A DNA stretch of 64,000 nucleotides, taken from assembly GCF_900115845.1 (NCBI RefSeq), contig NZ_FOXX01000007.1, forward strand, positions 186,001 to 250,000, given 5' to 3'. Numbering within the stretch: position 1 is the stretch's first letter; every line of letters begins with the position of its first letter. The notes beneath the pieces were generated by a model. It did no database searches. It was not told the DNA's origin and saw only the letters and a list, made by a program, of their open reading frames with translations. The translations under genes were made by a program, and so were the position numbers. Of the stretch, positions 50,685-60,044 are shown one piece after another. Source of the stretch: Priestia endophytica DSM 13796 (GTDB taxonomy: Bacteria; Bacillota; Bacilli; Bacillales; Bacillaceae_H).

Positions 50685-52412
50685 ATGGAACGCTTTTCGT
50701 TAAGAAGACAAATTTCTTTGTCTTCTCTTTTGTCGACACGTTTAACACATGCTTTATTCATTAAACTCGGGATATTTTGTCTTCTATTTTTCTTTTTTCT
50801 GCTACCTATTGTTCGCCTTATTATAATGAGCTTCACAGAAGGTCATGAAATAAGTTTTTTGAATTATAGCTCTATTTTATCAGAAGCTGCTACATGGTCG
50901 ATGTTAAAGAATACAGCTATCGTTGTTGGGGGAGCAACGATAGTGTCAATTTGTTTAGGGGTTTTGTTCGCTTGGCTTGTTGCTTACACAGATATTCGTT
51001 TAAAAAAACTTCTACAACTCTTCATTATGTTACCTTTTTTGATTCCATCCTATATAATGACGCTCGCTTGGACTCAATTTACAGAGAGAAACAGCTTTTT
51101 CATAAGTTTTTTAAAGCCTTTTTTAGGGGGTTCTCATCTTAATCTTTATAGCTATAGTGGACTAATCTTTTTGCTTGGAATTGTTCATTATCCACTTGTT
51201 TATTTGCTGACTCTTCATGTATTAAGAAAGATTCCAAGAGACTTGGAATGGGCAGTAAGAGCTTCGGGAGGAACGCGATTTACGATGTGTAAGACCGTTA
51301 CACTGCCTCTAGCACTTCCAGGTATTATTAGTGGGGCGATGCTAGCCTTCTTAACAACTATTGATAATTTTGGTATACCAGCCTTTCTTGGTATACCAGC
51401 CAATATCCCTGTTTTAAGTACTGCTATTTATCAAGAAGTGATTGGGTTTGGAGAAGATGCTTTTGCAAGGGGAGCTGCGTTATCAGTCTTACTCGGCGTT
51501 ATTGTGTTCATTTTTACTTTTCTTCAATATATACTGCTAAAACGATTTTCTTATCAGGAAACAGGTAGAGTAGAAAACGAACCACGCATTTTTTTAAAGA
51601 AAGGGAGATTGGCGATAGAAATAGTGTTATGGTCATTTCTGCTTTTCATAAGCATTGTCCCTTTATTTTCAATGGTTGGAACTTCTTTTATTAAGGCATA
51701 TGGCTTACCATTTTCATTTGAAAATATGACGATGGAACATTATAAATATATTTTGTTTCAGTATGAAAAAGTAAAAATTGGAATTGTAAATAGTTTAAAG
51801 CTTGCTTTTTTTACAACTATCATTTGTCTTTTTATTGGAACGGCTATAGCTTATATACGAATACGATTTGATCGCCATGAAACAAGATTAACAGAAGGAA
51901 TCATTAGCTTACCATATGCACTTCCAGGTATGGTGCTTGCTCTTGCTATGATTTTAGCTTGGGTACAGCCTGTTCCAGGGTGGAAACCTGGAATATATGG
52001 AACGATATGGATATTACTTGTTGCGTACGTTACAAGGTTTCTCATTTTGCAAGTCCGAAGTAGTATGACGGCTCTTTCGCAAGTTTCTACTGAGATGGAG
52101 GAAGCCGCACATATTAGTGGTGCTAGAGGTATAGCAAAATGGCGTTATATTATGCTTCCGCTTCTATTTTCAGGAGTACTCAGTGGCGCTTTTCTCGTTT
52201 TTATTACAACATTGACAGAGCTTACAGTTTCTTCATTGCTATGGTCGAGCGGATCCGAGACAATCGGACTGTTAATCTTTAGTTTCGAACAAGGAGGATA
52301 CACAACGTATTCGACAGCTCTTTCAACCCTTATTTTACTGTTTTTAATGCTCACAAGCCTCATTATCTATTTGCTTATAAAATGCTTCAACAAGAAAGTA
52401 GGGAAAGTATGA
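50685..52412 (+). CDS. ABC permease, fused double domain (FbpB-like)
   Basis: 575 residues with about twelve helices and two EAA loops, one per half: VRASGGTRFTMCKTVTLPLALPG and AAHISGARGIAKWRYIMLPLLFSG, so both membrane domains are in one chain as in FbpB/SfuB. GAGAGGTG precedes the ATG. Ends in ATGA overlap with the ATPase. Confidence 0.9.
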   Translation: MERFSLRRQISLSSLLSTRLTHALFIKLGIFCLLFFFFLLPIVRLIIMSFTEGHEISFLNYSSILSEAATWSMLKNTAIVVGGATIVSICLGVLFAWLVAYTDIRLKKLLQLFIMLPFLIPSYIMTLAWTQFTERNSFFISFLKPFLGGSHLNLYSYSGLIFLLGIVHYPLVYLLTLHVLRKIPRDLEWAVRASGGTRFTMCKTVTLPLALPGIISGAMLAFLTTIDNFGIPAFLGIPANIPVLSTAIYQEVIGFGEDAFARGAALSVLLGVIVFIFTFLQYILLKRFSYQETGRVENEPRIFLKKGRLAIEIVLWSFLLFISIVPLFSMVGTSFIKAYGLPFSFENMTMEHYKYILFQYEKVKIGIVNSLKLAFFTTIICLFIGTAIAYIRIRFDRHETRLTEGIISLPYALPGMVLALAMILAWVQPVPGWKPGIYGTIWILLVAYVTRFLILQVRSSMTALSQVSTEMEEAAHISGARGIAKWRYIMLPLLFSGVLSGAFLVFITTLTELTVSSLLWSSGSETIGLLIFSFEQGGYTTYSTALSTLILLFLMLTSLIIYLLIKCFNKKVGKV

Positions 52413-53485
52413 ATACAGTTGTTAAAAATGTATCAAAAAAATTTGGAGAAACATCAGCTTTATCCAGAATTAATTTAGATATTAGCAATGGGGAATTTAT
52501 TGCAATTTTAGGTCCATCTGGGTGTGGGAAAACAACTCTTCTGCGCCTTATAGCTGGGTTTGATTCACCAACGGACGGAGAAATTATGATGAATAAAGAA
52601 TGTGTAGCAGAAAAGGGAAAAGTGGTTCCACCTGAGAAACGAAATATTAGCATGGTATTTCAATCTTTGGCCCTTTGGCCACATTTAAAAGTAAAAGAGC
52701 AAGTGATGTTTCCATTGAAACATCATAAATTTATTGATCAGGAAATTAAAAAGAATGCAGATCAGCGCGTGCAGCAAATGCTTGAACTTGTTGGCTTGCA
52801 ACATTTAGCAACACGTATGCCTCATGAATTATCAGGAGGTCAGAAGCAGCGGGTTGCCATTGCAAGAGCTCTTGCTCCAAATCCTTCTCTTTTATTAATG
52901 GATGAACCGTTAAGTAGTTTAGATGCTGAGCTACGGGCTGAATTGCGCAATGAAATTCAAACGATTCATAAGGTTACAAATACTTCTATTCTCTATGTTA
53001 CTCATGATCAAACAGAAGCTTTAGCAATGGCAGATCGTATTGTTGTTATGAAAGAAGGAGCAATTGAACAAATTGGTACACCCCAAGATATTTATCACAA
53101 TCCGAAAACTTCTTTTGTAGCCACATTTGTTGGGAAAGCGAACCTCATCCCTGGTAATTGGAAAGGGAATTATTTTCATCCTTTTTCGCATCAGACGCTA
53201 GCGTGGGATATCCCTTTTTCAACCTTTTTAAAAGAGGAGGGAAGCTGTGCAATAAGACCTGAACAGCTTTTGTTAGATTGTGTAGGCGAAGGAATTCCCT
53301 GTACTGTTAAAAATGTTCTTTTCCAAGGAAAAGAAATTCATTACACAATAAAGCTTAGCAACTGTACAGTGCGTGTGATAGGGTGTTTGAAAAAACGATT
53401 TAGCGTTGGGGAGAAAGCTGTCTTAAAGCTGAGAAGTGTTGAAGAACCAAGTCAAGAGATGGCTTCTATTATCGGAGTAAATTGA
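52409..53485 (+). CDS. ABC transporter ATPase (FbpC/PotA-like)
   Basis: 358 residues. Walker A GPSGCGKTTLLRLIAGF, signature LSGGQKQRVAIARALAP, Walker B LLLMDEPLSSLDAE, His loop VTHDQTEALAMADR, and a C-terminal TOBE-like domain (about 280-355). The ATG at 52409 overlaps the permease stop. Third gene of the SurE-associated operon. Confidence 0.92.
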   Translation: MNTVVKNVSKKFGETSALSRINLDISNGEFIAILGPSGCGKTTLLRLIAGFDSPTDGEIMMNKECVAEKGKVVPPEKRNISMVFQSLALWPHLKVKEQVMFPLKHHKFIDQEIKKNADQRVQQMLELVGLQHLATRMPHELSGGQKQRVAIARALAPNPSLLLMDEPLSSLDAELRAELRNEIQTIHKVTNTSILYVTHDQTEALAMADRIVVMKEGAIEQIGTPQDIYHNPKTSFVATFVGKANLIPGNWKGNYFHPFSHQTLAWDIPFSTFLKEEGSCAIRPEQLLLDCVGEGIPCTVKNVLFQGKEIHYTIKLSNCTVRVIGCLKKRFSVGEKAVLKLRSVEEPSQEMASIIGVN

Positions 53486-53626
53486 GAGTAGCTAAAAATT
53501 TAAACGTAAACTCAAAATGAAAAAAAATTAAAGAACATTAAAAAAGAGGGTTAATAAGACTCTTCAAGAAACTATATATTATAGAAGGTTTATATTACTA
53601 CTATAAAAAAGGATGGTGCGCAGACA

Positions 53627-54208
53627 TTGAAACGTGTATGTGTTTTTGCAGGGTCTAACATGGGACTTAATCCAGAGTATGCTAAACAAGCGAGAGAACT
53701 TGGGCGAGTCATTGCAATGAATGGGTTTCATCTTGTTTATGGTGGTTCTAAATTAGGGCTAATGGGAGAAGTAGCAAATGGCGCTCTAGAACAGGGGGGC
53801 CATGTTACTGGAGTTATGCCTAGAGGTTTATTTAAAGAAGAAATAGCTCACAGAGGTGTGAGCGACTTTATTGAAGTAGCGGATATGCATGAGCGAAAAG
53901 CGAAAATGTCAGAGCTAAGCGATATGTATGTAGCTTTACCTGGAGGATATGGAACATTTGAAGAGCTTTTTGAGGTCATCTGCTGGGCTCAAATTGGTAT
54001 TCATAAAAAACCAATTGGATTATTAAATGTCGAAGGATATTATGATCCTCTGCTACAGCTTATTGAACATACTGTTAATTCAGGATTTATGCCGCGCGTG
54101 CATGGACAGTACGTTATGCAAGGATCCAATCCAAAATGTTTACTAGAATATATGCTTGATTTTATTCCAGAAGGATACAAAAGTAAGAGAGTGCCTCCTG
54201 CTGGTTGA
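53627..54208 (+). CDS. LOG-family cytokinin riboside phosphoribohydrolase-like protein (TIGR00730)
   Basis: Lysine-decarboxylase-like Rossmann protein; members release nucleobase from nucleoside monophosphates. 193 residues. LOG motif PGGYGTFEELFEVICWAQ and MHERKAKM intact; N-terminus MKRVCVFAGSNMGLNPEYA. Start is TTG 53627 with a distant ribosome site. The B. subtilis counterpart is YvdD. Between the Fbp operon and a cold-shock gene. Confidence 0.88.
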   Translation: MKRVCVFAGSNMGLNPEYAKQARELGRVIAMNGFHLVYGGSKLGLMGEVANGALEQGGHVTGVMPRGLFKEEIAHRGVSDFIEVADMHERKAKMSELSDMYVALPGGYGTFEELFEVICWAQIGIHKKPIGLLNVEGYYDPLLQLIEHTVNSGFMPRVHGQYVMQGSNPKCLLEYMLDFIPEGYKSKRVPPAG

Positions 54209-54233
54209 GAAATAAAACAATAGAAAAAACGGT

Positions 54234-54258
54234 CATAACAAGTTATGACCGTTTTGTT
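54234..54258 (+). terminator. Terminator after the LOG gene
   Basis: AAAACGGTCATAAC/GTTATGACCGTTTT stem, AA loop. Confidence 0.85.
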
Positions 54259-54350
54259 TAGAAGGAAATCTCCTCAAAAGAGAAAATTTCATTATTTAAT
54301 GAGACTCTCATAGCACAAAGCTTTCAATACGTCCCATGTTGGTGAAGAGC

Positions 54351-54869
<519 letters not shown>

Positions 54870-56444
54870 ATGGAGCTAGTTATTTTACAAACGAGCGATA
54901 TACATGGACATGTGTTACCAATTCAGTATGGAACAAATGAGAGAGCAGATCTCGGGATAGCTAAAATAGCAACAATGCTCAAACAAGAGGAAGAAAAAAG
55001 TAAATATGTGTTAAAAATAGATAACGGAGATTTAATTCAAGGAAGTCCGTTGCTTACATACTATATGAAATATGAACGAAATCATAAAAATCCAATGATC
55101 GCTATCCTAAATCATTTAAAATATGACGGGGCAGTTGTTGGAAATCATGAGTTTAATTACGGACGTGAAGCTTTAGAGGAAGCTGTAGCACAATCAAACT
55201 TTCCATGGCTGTGTGCTAACATTTTGGAGAAAGAAAAAGAAACACCTTTTTTAGGAACACCTTATATAATTAAAGAAATAAATGGGATAAAGGTAGCTGT
55301 TTTAGGAGTGACAACTCACTATATTCCAAATTGGGAAGAGCCTGCTCATATTGAAAACCTAGTCTTTGCAGATGCTCTAAAAGTAACTGAAAAATGGGTA
55401 TCATATATTCATGAACACGAAAAACCACATCTTCTCGTTGTGTCTTATCATGGGGGATTTGAACGGGATTTGGAAACAGGTGAAGCTACTGAAACATTAA
55501 CAGGAGAAAATCAAGCTTATGAGATTTGTCAGCATATTGAAGGTATTGATGTTCTTTTAACAGGGCATCAGCATCGCTCCTTAGCAGGAGAAGTAAATGG
55601 TGTGACAATTGTCCAGCCGAGCTTTTTTGGACAAGAAGTAGGAAAAGTTGTGGTTAAGTTTGAAAAAGAGGAAGAGGGCTATTCTATTCTAAAAAAAGAG
55701 AGCATGACACTATCTACAAAAGAAATTGTTGAAGACGAGGAAATAGTAGAACTTGTTCGTTATTATGAAGAGGGGACGCAAAAGTGGCTCGATGAGAAAA
55801 TTGGAACTGCAAAAGAAAGTATGAAAATTGATGATGTCTTCCAAGCGAGAATAAAAGAACATCCACTTATTGAATTTATAAATAAGGTCCAAATGTACGC
55901 GTCAGGGGCCCAAATTTCTTGTACAGCTTTGTTTAACGACAGTGTAAAAGGATTTGATAAAGAGATTACAATGCGTGACATTGTCTCGAATTATATTTAT
56001 CCTAATACATTAAAAGTTATTAGAGTAACAGGCTCTGATATGAAAGCAGCTTTAGAAAGATCTGCTTCCTATTTTGCGTTGGATGAAAATGGAGAATTAA
56101 CCGTAAGCAAAGACTTTTCTTATCCAAAACCACAAGCCTATAATTACGATATGTGGGAAGGCATACAATATAAAGTTGATGTTTCCAAAAAAGTAGGCGA
56201 GCGTATTGTATTTCTAGAAAAAGATGGAGCACAAATAGAGGAAGAAGCCTTTTATGAAATTGTCACAAATGCGTATAGAGCAGGTGGCGGTGGAGATTAT
56301 GAGATGTTTAAAAATAAGGATGTTGTAAGAGATATAACAGTTGCAATGACAGATTTAATTGCTGAATATATTACAAAGTTCTCTCCTATAGATGTTTCTG
56401 TTAATCATAATTGGGAAGTGATAGCTTCTGAAAAACTAGAATAA
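54870..56444 (+). CDS. yunD: Cytosolic 5'-nucleotidase/UDP-sugar-hydrolase-like protein (YunD)
   Basis: Metallophosphoesterase plus 5'-nucleotidase C-terminal domain, 524 residues. TSDIHGH near 8-14, DNGDLIQGSP, VVGNHEFNYG, SYHGGFE, LLTGHQHRS are the five metal/phosphate motifs; the C-terminal domain (about 320-510) includes TNAYRAGGGGDYEMFK. No signal peptide, so cytosolic, unlike secreted homologues. AAAGGAG before the ATG. Followed by a DUF1992 gene. Confidence 0.9.
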   Translation: MELVILQTSDIHGHVLPIQYGTNERADLGIAKIATMLKQEEEKSKYVLKIDNGDLIQGSPLLTYYMKYERNHKNPMIAILNHLKYDGAVVGNHEFNYGREALEEAVAQSNFPWLCANILEKEKETPFLGTPYIIKEINGIKVAVLGVTTHYIPNWEEPAHIENLVFADALKVTEKWVSYIHEHEKPHLLVVSYHGGFERDLETGEATETLTGENQAYEICQHIEGIDVLLTGHQHRSLAGEVNGVTIVQPSFFGQEVGKVVVKFEKEEEGYSILKKESMTLSTKEIVEDEEIVELVRYYEEGTQKWLDEKIGTAKESMKIDDVFQARIKEHPLIEFINKVQMYASGAQISCTALFNDSVKGFDKEITMRDIVSNYIYPNTLKVIRVTGSDMKAALERSASYFALDENGELTVSKDFSYPKPQAYNYDMWEGIQYKVDVSKKVGERIVFLEKDGAQIEEEAFYEIVTNAYRAGGGGDYEMFKNKDVVRDITVAMTDLIAEYITKFSPIDVSVNHNWEVIASEKLE

Positions 56445-56471
56445 CGATGTTCTTTAGAAGGAGATGAAAGA

Positions 56472-56840
56472 ATGGATTTCACTAGGTTAGTAGAAGAGAA
56501 AATCAAGAAATCAATTGCTGACGGAGATTTTGAAAATCTAGAGGGAAAAGGAGAACCGCTCAAGCTAGAAGACTTATCACATGTGCCAGAGGAACTTCGT
56601 ACTAGCTATAAAATTTTGAAAAACTCAGGATATCTTCCTGAAGAAATGATGTTGAAAAAAAATATTGCAGAATTAGAAGATTTGCTTGCTGTTTGTGAGG
56701 GTAAAGAAGAAAAGGAGCATCTTGAGGAGAAAATAAGTGAGAAACTGCTTTGCTTTAATCTTTTGATGGAGAAAAGGAAGCTAAGCCATTCACGTGCATT
56801 CAAGCAATATCAATCTAAAATTCATAACCGCTTATTTTAA
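56472..56840 (+). CDS. DUF1992 (DnaJC28-type) protein
   Basis: 122 residues, helical. Conserved DUF1992 blocks VEEKIKKSIADGDFENLEGKGEPL and ILKNSGYLPEEMML. The domain also occurs in eukaryotic DNAJC28 without its J domain. AGAAGGAG precedes the ATG. Function unknown; likely co-transcribed with yunD, 27 bases upstream. Confidence 0.88.
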   Translation: MDFTRLVEEKIKKSIADGDFENLEGKGEPLKLEDLSHVPEELRTSYKILKNSGYLPEEMMLKKNIAELEDLLAVCEGKEEKEHLEEKISEKLLCFNLLMEKRKLSHSRAFKQYQSKIHNRLF

Positions 56841-56890
56841 TAAAAGCGCTCCGAAATACAAGAACTATAAGTCAACAGGAGGAGCAACAA

Positions 56891-57724
56891 TTGAAAGCAT
56901 TTATAATTGGATTACTAACATTGCTTATTGTTTTCCTTGGAATATGGAAAACACAAAAAGCCGTCGGTGAGCAAGGACGATATGAACCTGTTTTGCTTCT
57001 CCATGGTTTTCTAGGTGGAGAACGTTCTTATAAGACTCTTATGGAGCGATTTGAGGAAAATGGCCAAGGATATAAAGCAGCTGTTTGTCGTGTTAATGAA
57101 CGTGGTGTCGTTTCGTGTGAGCATAAATATCATTTTCAGCAAAAAACAGATCAGTTTCCTTTTGTACAAGTTATTTTTGAAGATGATCATGCAAGCATAA
57201 GTAAACAAGGAAAATGGGTCCAAAACGTAGTAAAAAAACTTAAAGAAAGTGAAAAAGTGGAAGGTTACCATCTTGTTGGTCATAGCATGGGTGGGCTTGC
57301 CGCTATTAAATATTTAGAAGAGACGAAAGATAAAAATGTTAAATCACTTACAACGATAGGTACCCCTGTTGGAGGATTAGATATTGATGAACTTGCTATA
57401 AACTATCCTAAAACAGAAAGCAATCGTATGTCAGAAGGAGCAAAAGATTTACAATATCACTCAGAAGCCATTACAAAACTTCAAAAAGAAGCAACAAAGC
57501 TGAAAGAATTATGTATTCCGATTCTTTCAGTTGCTGGAAATGTAAAACATAAAGGTGGAGATGGAAGCGTTCTGACGGAAAGTGCGTTTACGTTAGAACA
57601 CTATGTTCCTAACATAAAGAAAAAAGAGTTTCCTTTATTGCACTCAGCACTTCATGAAAGTTCTGCAGTTGATAAAGTTCTTTATACTTTTTTGAAGGAC
57701 AGTGAAAAGGATGACCGCAGCTAG
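56891..57724 (+). CDS. DUF915 alpha/beta hydrolase (lipase-like), membrane-anchored
   Basis: 277 residues. N-terminal hydrophobic anchor (FIIGLLTLLIVFLGIW) then an alpha/beta hydrolase: oxyanion LLLHGFLGGERSY, nucleophile GHSMGGLAA, acid/base candidates near NVKHKGGDGSV and LLHSALHES. Start TTG 56891, GGAGGAGCAACAA upstream. Extracytoplasmic, substrate unknown. Confidence 0.85.
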   Translation: MKAFIIGLLTLLIVFLGIWKTQKAVGEQGRYEPVLLLHGFLGGERSYKTLMERFEENGQGYKAAVCRVNERGVVSCEHKYHFQQKTDQFPFVQVIFEDDHASISKQGKWVQNVVKKLKESEKVEGYHLVGHSMGGLAAIKYLEETKDKNVKSLTTIGTPVGGLDIDELAINYPKTESNRMSEGAKDLQYHSEAITKLQKEATKLKELCIPILSVAGNVKHKGGDGSVLTESAFTLEHYVPNIKKKEFPLLHSALHESSAVDKVLYTFLKDSEKDDRS

Positions 57725-57738
57725 CGGTCATCCTTTTT
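57705..57738. terminator. Bidirectional terminator
   Basis: AAAAGGATGACCGC/GCGGTCATCCTTTTT hairpin over the end of the hydrolase gene, facing ilvE. Confidence 0.88.
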
Positions 57739-57743
57739 ATTTG

Positions 57744-58820
57744 TTAATCAATTTTAAGTGTCCAGTTCAGTTCATCCTCTACAGAACCTGTTTGAATACC
57801 TGTAATTGTATTGTAAATGTCTAGAGAAAGCTGACCAGGTTTTCCATTACCTACTGTTAATTCACGTTCTCCCCATTTTAATTTTCCAACTGGAGAGATG
57901 ACCGCAGCTGTACCTGTTCCAAAAATCTCTTCTAATTCCCCACGTTCATATGCTTCAAAAATTTCTTCAACTGAAATACGTTTTTGTTCAACTGGAATAT
58001 TCCAATGTTCGAGAAGTTCAATCACTGAAGTTCTTGTAATCCCATCTAAAATACTTCCGCTAAGTTCAGGTGTATAAACTTTTCCACCGATTTTGAAGAA
58101 GATATTCATACTTCCTACTTCTTCAACATATTTCTTTTCAATCGCATCAAGCCAAAGCACTTGATCAAAGCCAAGTTTCTCTGCTTCTGTTTGAGCACGA
58201 AGGCTTCCTGCATAGTTTCCTGCTGTTTTAGCAATCCCTACGCCACCGCGTACAGCACGAACATATTCATTTTCAACGTAAATGCTAACAGGTTGAAGCT
58301 GCTCACCGCTGTTGTAATACGCACCAACAGGAGAAAGAATGATCATAAATTTATATGTTGATGAAGGACGTACCCCTAAAAATGCGTCTGTTGCAATAAT
58401 AAATGGACGAATGTAAAGAGAACACCCTTCTTCAGTTGGAATCCAATCTTTGTCAATTTCGATTAAGTTTTTTAAAGCTTCCATTGCTAAATCTTCAGGG
58501 ATTTCCGGCATGCTTAAACGTTCGTTAGATAGATTCATTCGTTTTACGTTTTTAAGAGGTCTAAAGAGTTGAACACGATTGTCCGATGTTCTGTATGCTT
58601 TAAGGCCTTCGAATACCGCTTGACCGTAATGGAATACCATTGAAGATGGCTCTAAAGTAAGCGGAGCGTAAGGAGTGATTCTTGGACTATGCCACCCTTT
58701 GTCAGTAGAGTAATCCATTGTAAACATATGGTCTGTAAAAAATTTTCCGAAACCAAGTTCACTGTGTTTGGGTTTTGTTTTTTTCTGAGAAGTTTTTGTT
58801 ACTTCAATTGTTTGTAGCAT
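57744..58820 (-). CDS. ilvE: Branched-chain amino acid aminotransferase
   Basis: PLP enzyme (fold IV) making or degrading Leu, Ile, Val. 358 residues, the larger BCAT form. AVFEGLKAYRT, the Arg/phosphate region RMNLSNERLSMP, QVLWLDAIEKKYVEEVGSMNIFF with catalytic Lys, and SGSILDGITRTSVIEL. A longer frame starts at 58853, but ATG 58820 has AGGTG upstream and begins the usual N-terminus MLQTIEV. A CodY-like box is present just upstream. Confidence 0.93.
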   Translation of the reverse strand: MLQTIEVTKTSQKKTKPKHSELGFGKFFTDHMFTMDYSTDKGWHSPRITPYAPLTLEPSSMVFHYGQAVFEGLKAYRTSDNRVQLFRPLKNVKRMNLSNERLSMPEIPEDLAMEALKNLIEIDKDWIPTEEGCSLYIRPFIIATDAFLGVRPSSTYKFMIILSPVGAYYNSGEQLQPVSIYVENEYVRAVRGGVGIAKTAGNYAGSLRAQTEAEKLGFDQVLWLDAIEKKYVEEVGSMNIFFKIGGKVYTPELSGSILDGITRTSVIELLEHWNIPVEQKRISVEEIFEAYERGELEEIFGTGTAAVISPVGKLKWGERELTVGNGKPGQLSLDIYNTITGIQTGSVEDELNWTLKID

Positions 58821-58844
58821 ATTTCTTACACCTCTTATAAAAAG

Positions 58845-58859
58845 AATTTTCAATCTATT
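58845..58859. promoter_or_regulatory. Possible CodY box before ilvE
   Basis: On the minus strand AATAGATTGAAAATT matches 11 of 15 positions of the CodY consensus. Weak alone, but the target gene is a typical CodY regulon member. Confidence 0.35.
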
Positions 58860-59064
58860 TTTTTATTTTATGATATTACTCTATATTAATTTAAGTAATA
58901 ACGCAATCGTTAGAAAACGCTTACGATATAAAAAATAAGAATTTATTCACTTTCTAAATGGTTTACTATGTTTAATAAATAAAACTCATCACTTGTCATA
59001 TTAAGAAAATGAGTATGATAGAATAAGAGGATTAAAATTTTTGACGAAAAAAGGAGCGAAAAAC

Positions 59065-59670
59065 ATGCTGTATTTAGTTCGCCATGGTCAAACTGATTGG
59101 AATAAAAATGGACTCGTTCAAGGGCAGACAGATATTTCATTGAATAGTACAGGAGTTGAGCAAGCTCAGGCGTTAGCAAAACGGTTTCAAAAGGAAAATA
59201 TTGATGTGATTTATGCTAGTGATCTTAAGCGTGCGTATGGAACTGCTGAAGAAATTGCAAAAGTAAAAAACATGAGAGTATCAGAAGGCCTTCGGGAACT
59301 TCGTGAACGATCATTTGGGGAGCTAGAAGGAGCGGAGATTCCTTTGTTGCAAGAAAAATTCCCTAATCTCGGTACAGATTGGAAAGAGGATCTTCCTCTT
59401 AATATAGAATCACTAGGAAACATGCAAAAACGAATGGTGAAGGAACTTACAAATATTATGACCCATCATCAAGGTGAGGATGTTCTTGTTGTAAGCCATG
59501 GAGCAGCTATTAACGTATTTATTCATTATGTTACAAGCGGGGAAAATGGAACAGGAAAAATGGTTTTAGCAAACACAGCTGTTAGCACATTTACTTTTGA
59601 AAATAAAAAATGGGCCATAGGTACGCTAAATGATGCATCACATTGGATAAAAGAAGCGAAAAGTAGCTAA
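59065..59670 (+). CDS. Histidine phosphatase family protein (phosphoglycerate-mutase-like)
   Basis: 201 residues. Phospho-His motif LVRHGQTDWNKNG near 4-16, acid ERSFGELEGAE, second His VVSHGAAINVF. GAGCGAAAAAC gives ATG 59065; the upstream TTG frame includes the ribosome site. Substrate not predictable; broad-specificity phosphatase likely. Confidence 0.9.
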   Translation: MLYLVRHGQTDWNKNGLVQGQTDISLNSTGVEQAQALAKRFQKENIDVIYASDLKRAYGTAEEIAKVKNMRVSEGLRELRERSFGELEGAEIPLLQEKFPNLGTDWKEDLPLNIESLGNMQKRMVKELTNIMTHHQGEDVLVVSHGAAINVFIHYVTSGENGTGKMVLANTAVSTFTFENKKWAIGTLNDASHWIKEAKSS

Positions 59671-59697
59671 AAAGTTGTGAAAAAATGTCTTATTTTG

Positions 59698-59726
59698 TTG
59701 ACATGTGTCGAAATGTGTAGTAAATT
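59698..59726 (+). promoter_or_regulatory. Promoter TTGACA-N17-TAAATT
   Basis: Perfect -35, exact 17-base spacer, -10 matching 4 of 6. Start near 59733; drives either a small RNA or arginase mRNA. Confidence 0.5.
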
Positions 59727-59732
59727 TGTAAA

Positions 59733-59880
59733 TAACTTATTAATACTGTAACAAAAAACATCTGAAAAAGCGATCAAATTTTACATTTGACGTTTTACTA
59801 TTCTCTTTTTTAGTCTTTATTTATTCTGTGATCCCAACCTCACATTACGATCTTCCAGTCATCGTAATGTGGGGTTTTTT
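59733..59880 (+). ncRNA. Candidate small RNA ended by a strong terminator
   Basis: Between the promoter at 59698 and the hairpin at 59838-59880 lie about 105 bases without a credible frame. Could be an independent RNA of about 148 bases or a 3' UTR of the upstream phosphatase gene. Confidence 0.35.
59838..59880 (+). terminator. Terminator with 14-bp stem
   Basis: CCTCACATTACGAT/ATCGTAATGTGGGG with one T-G pair, 9-base loop, T6. About 170 bases after the phosphatase stop. Confidence 0.88.
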
Positions 59881-60044
59881 AATGTCTTGAAAATATATAC
59901 TGTAGAAGCTTAGAGTTGATAGCTGAGACGTTCAGAAGCAAAGGAAAACAAGAAAGATAACCGTGTATGAAACGTTAAAAAGGAGGTGTGCAGTCACTTT
60001 TTGTAAGCGATTACAATATAGATAAATTACCGAAGGAGGAGAGA

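Noticed and set aside
58821-59064. T-box leader upstream of ilvE
   Set aside because: No T-box sequence or specifier hairpin; the spacer is short and AT-rich.
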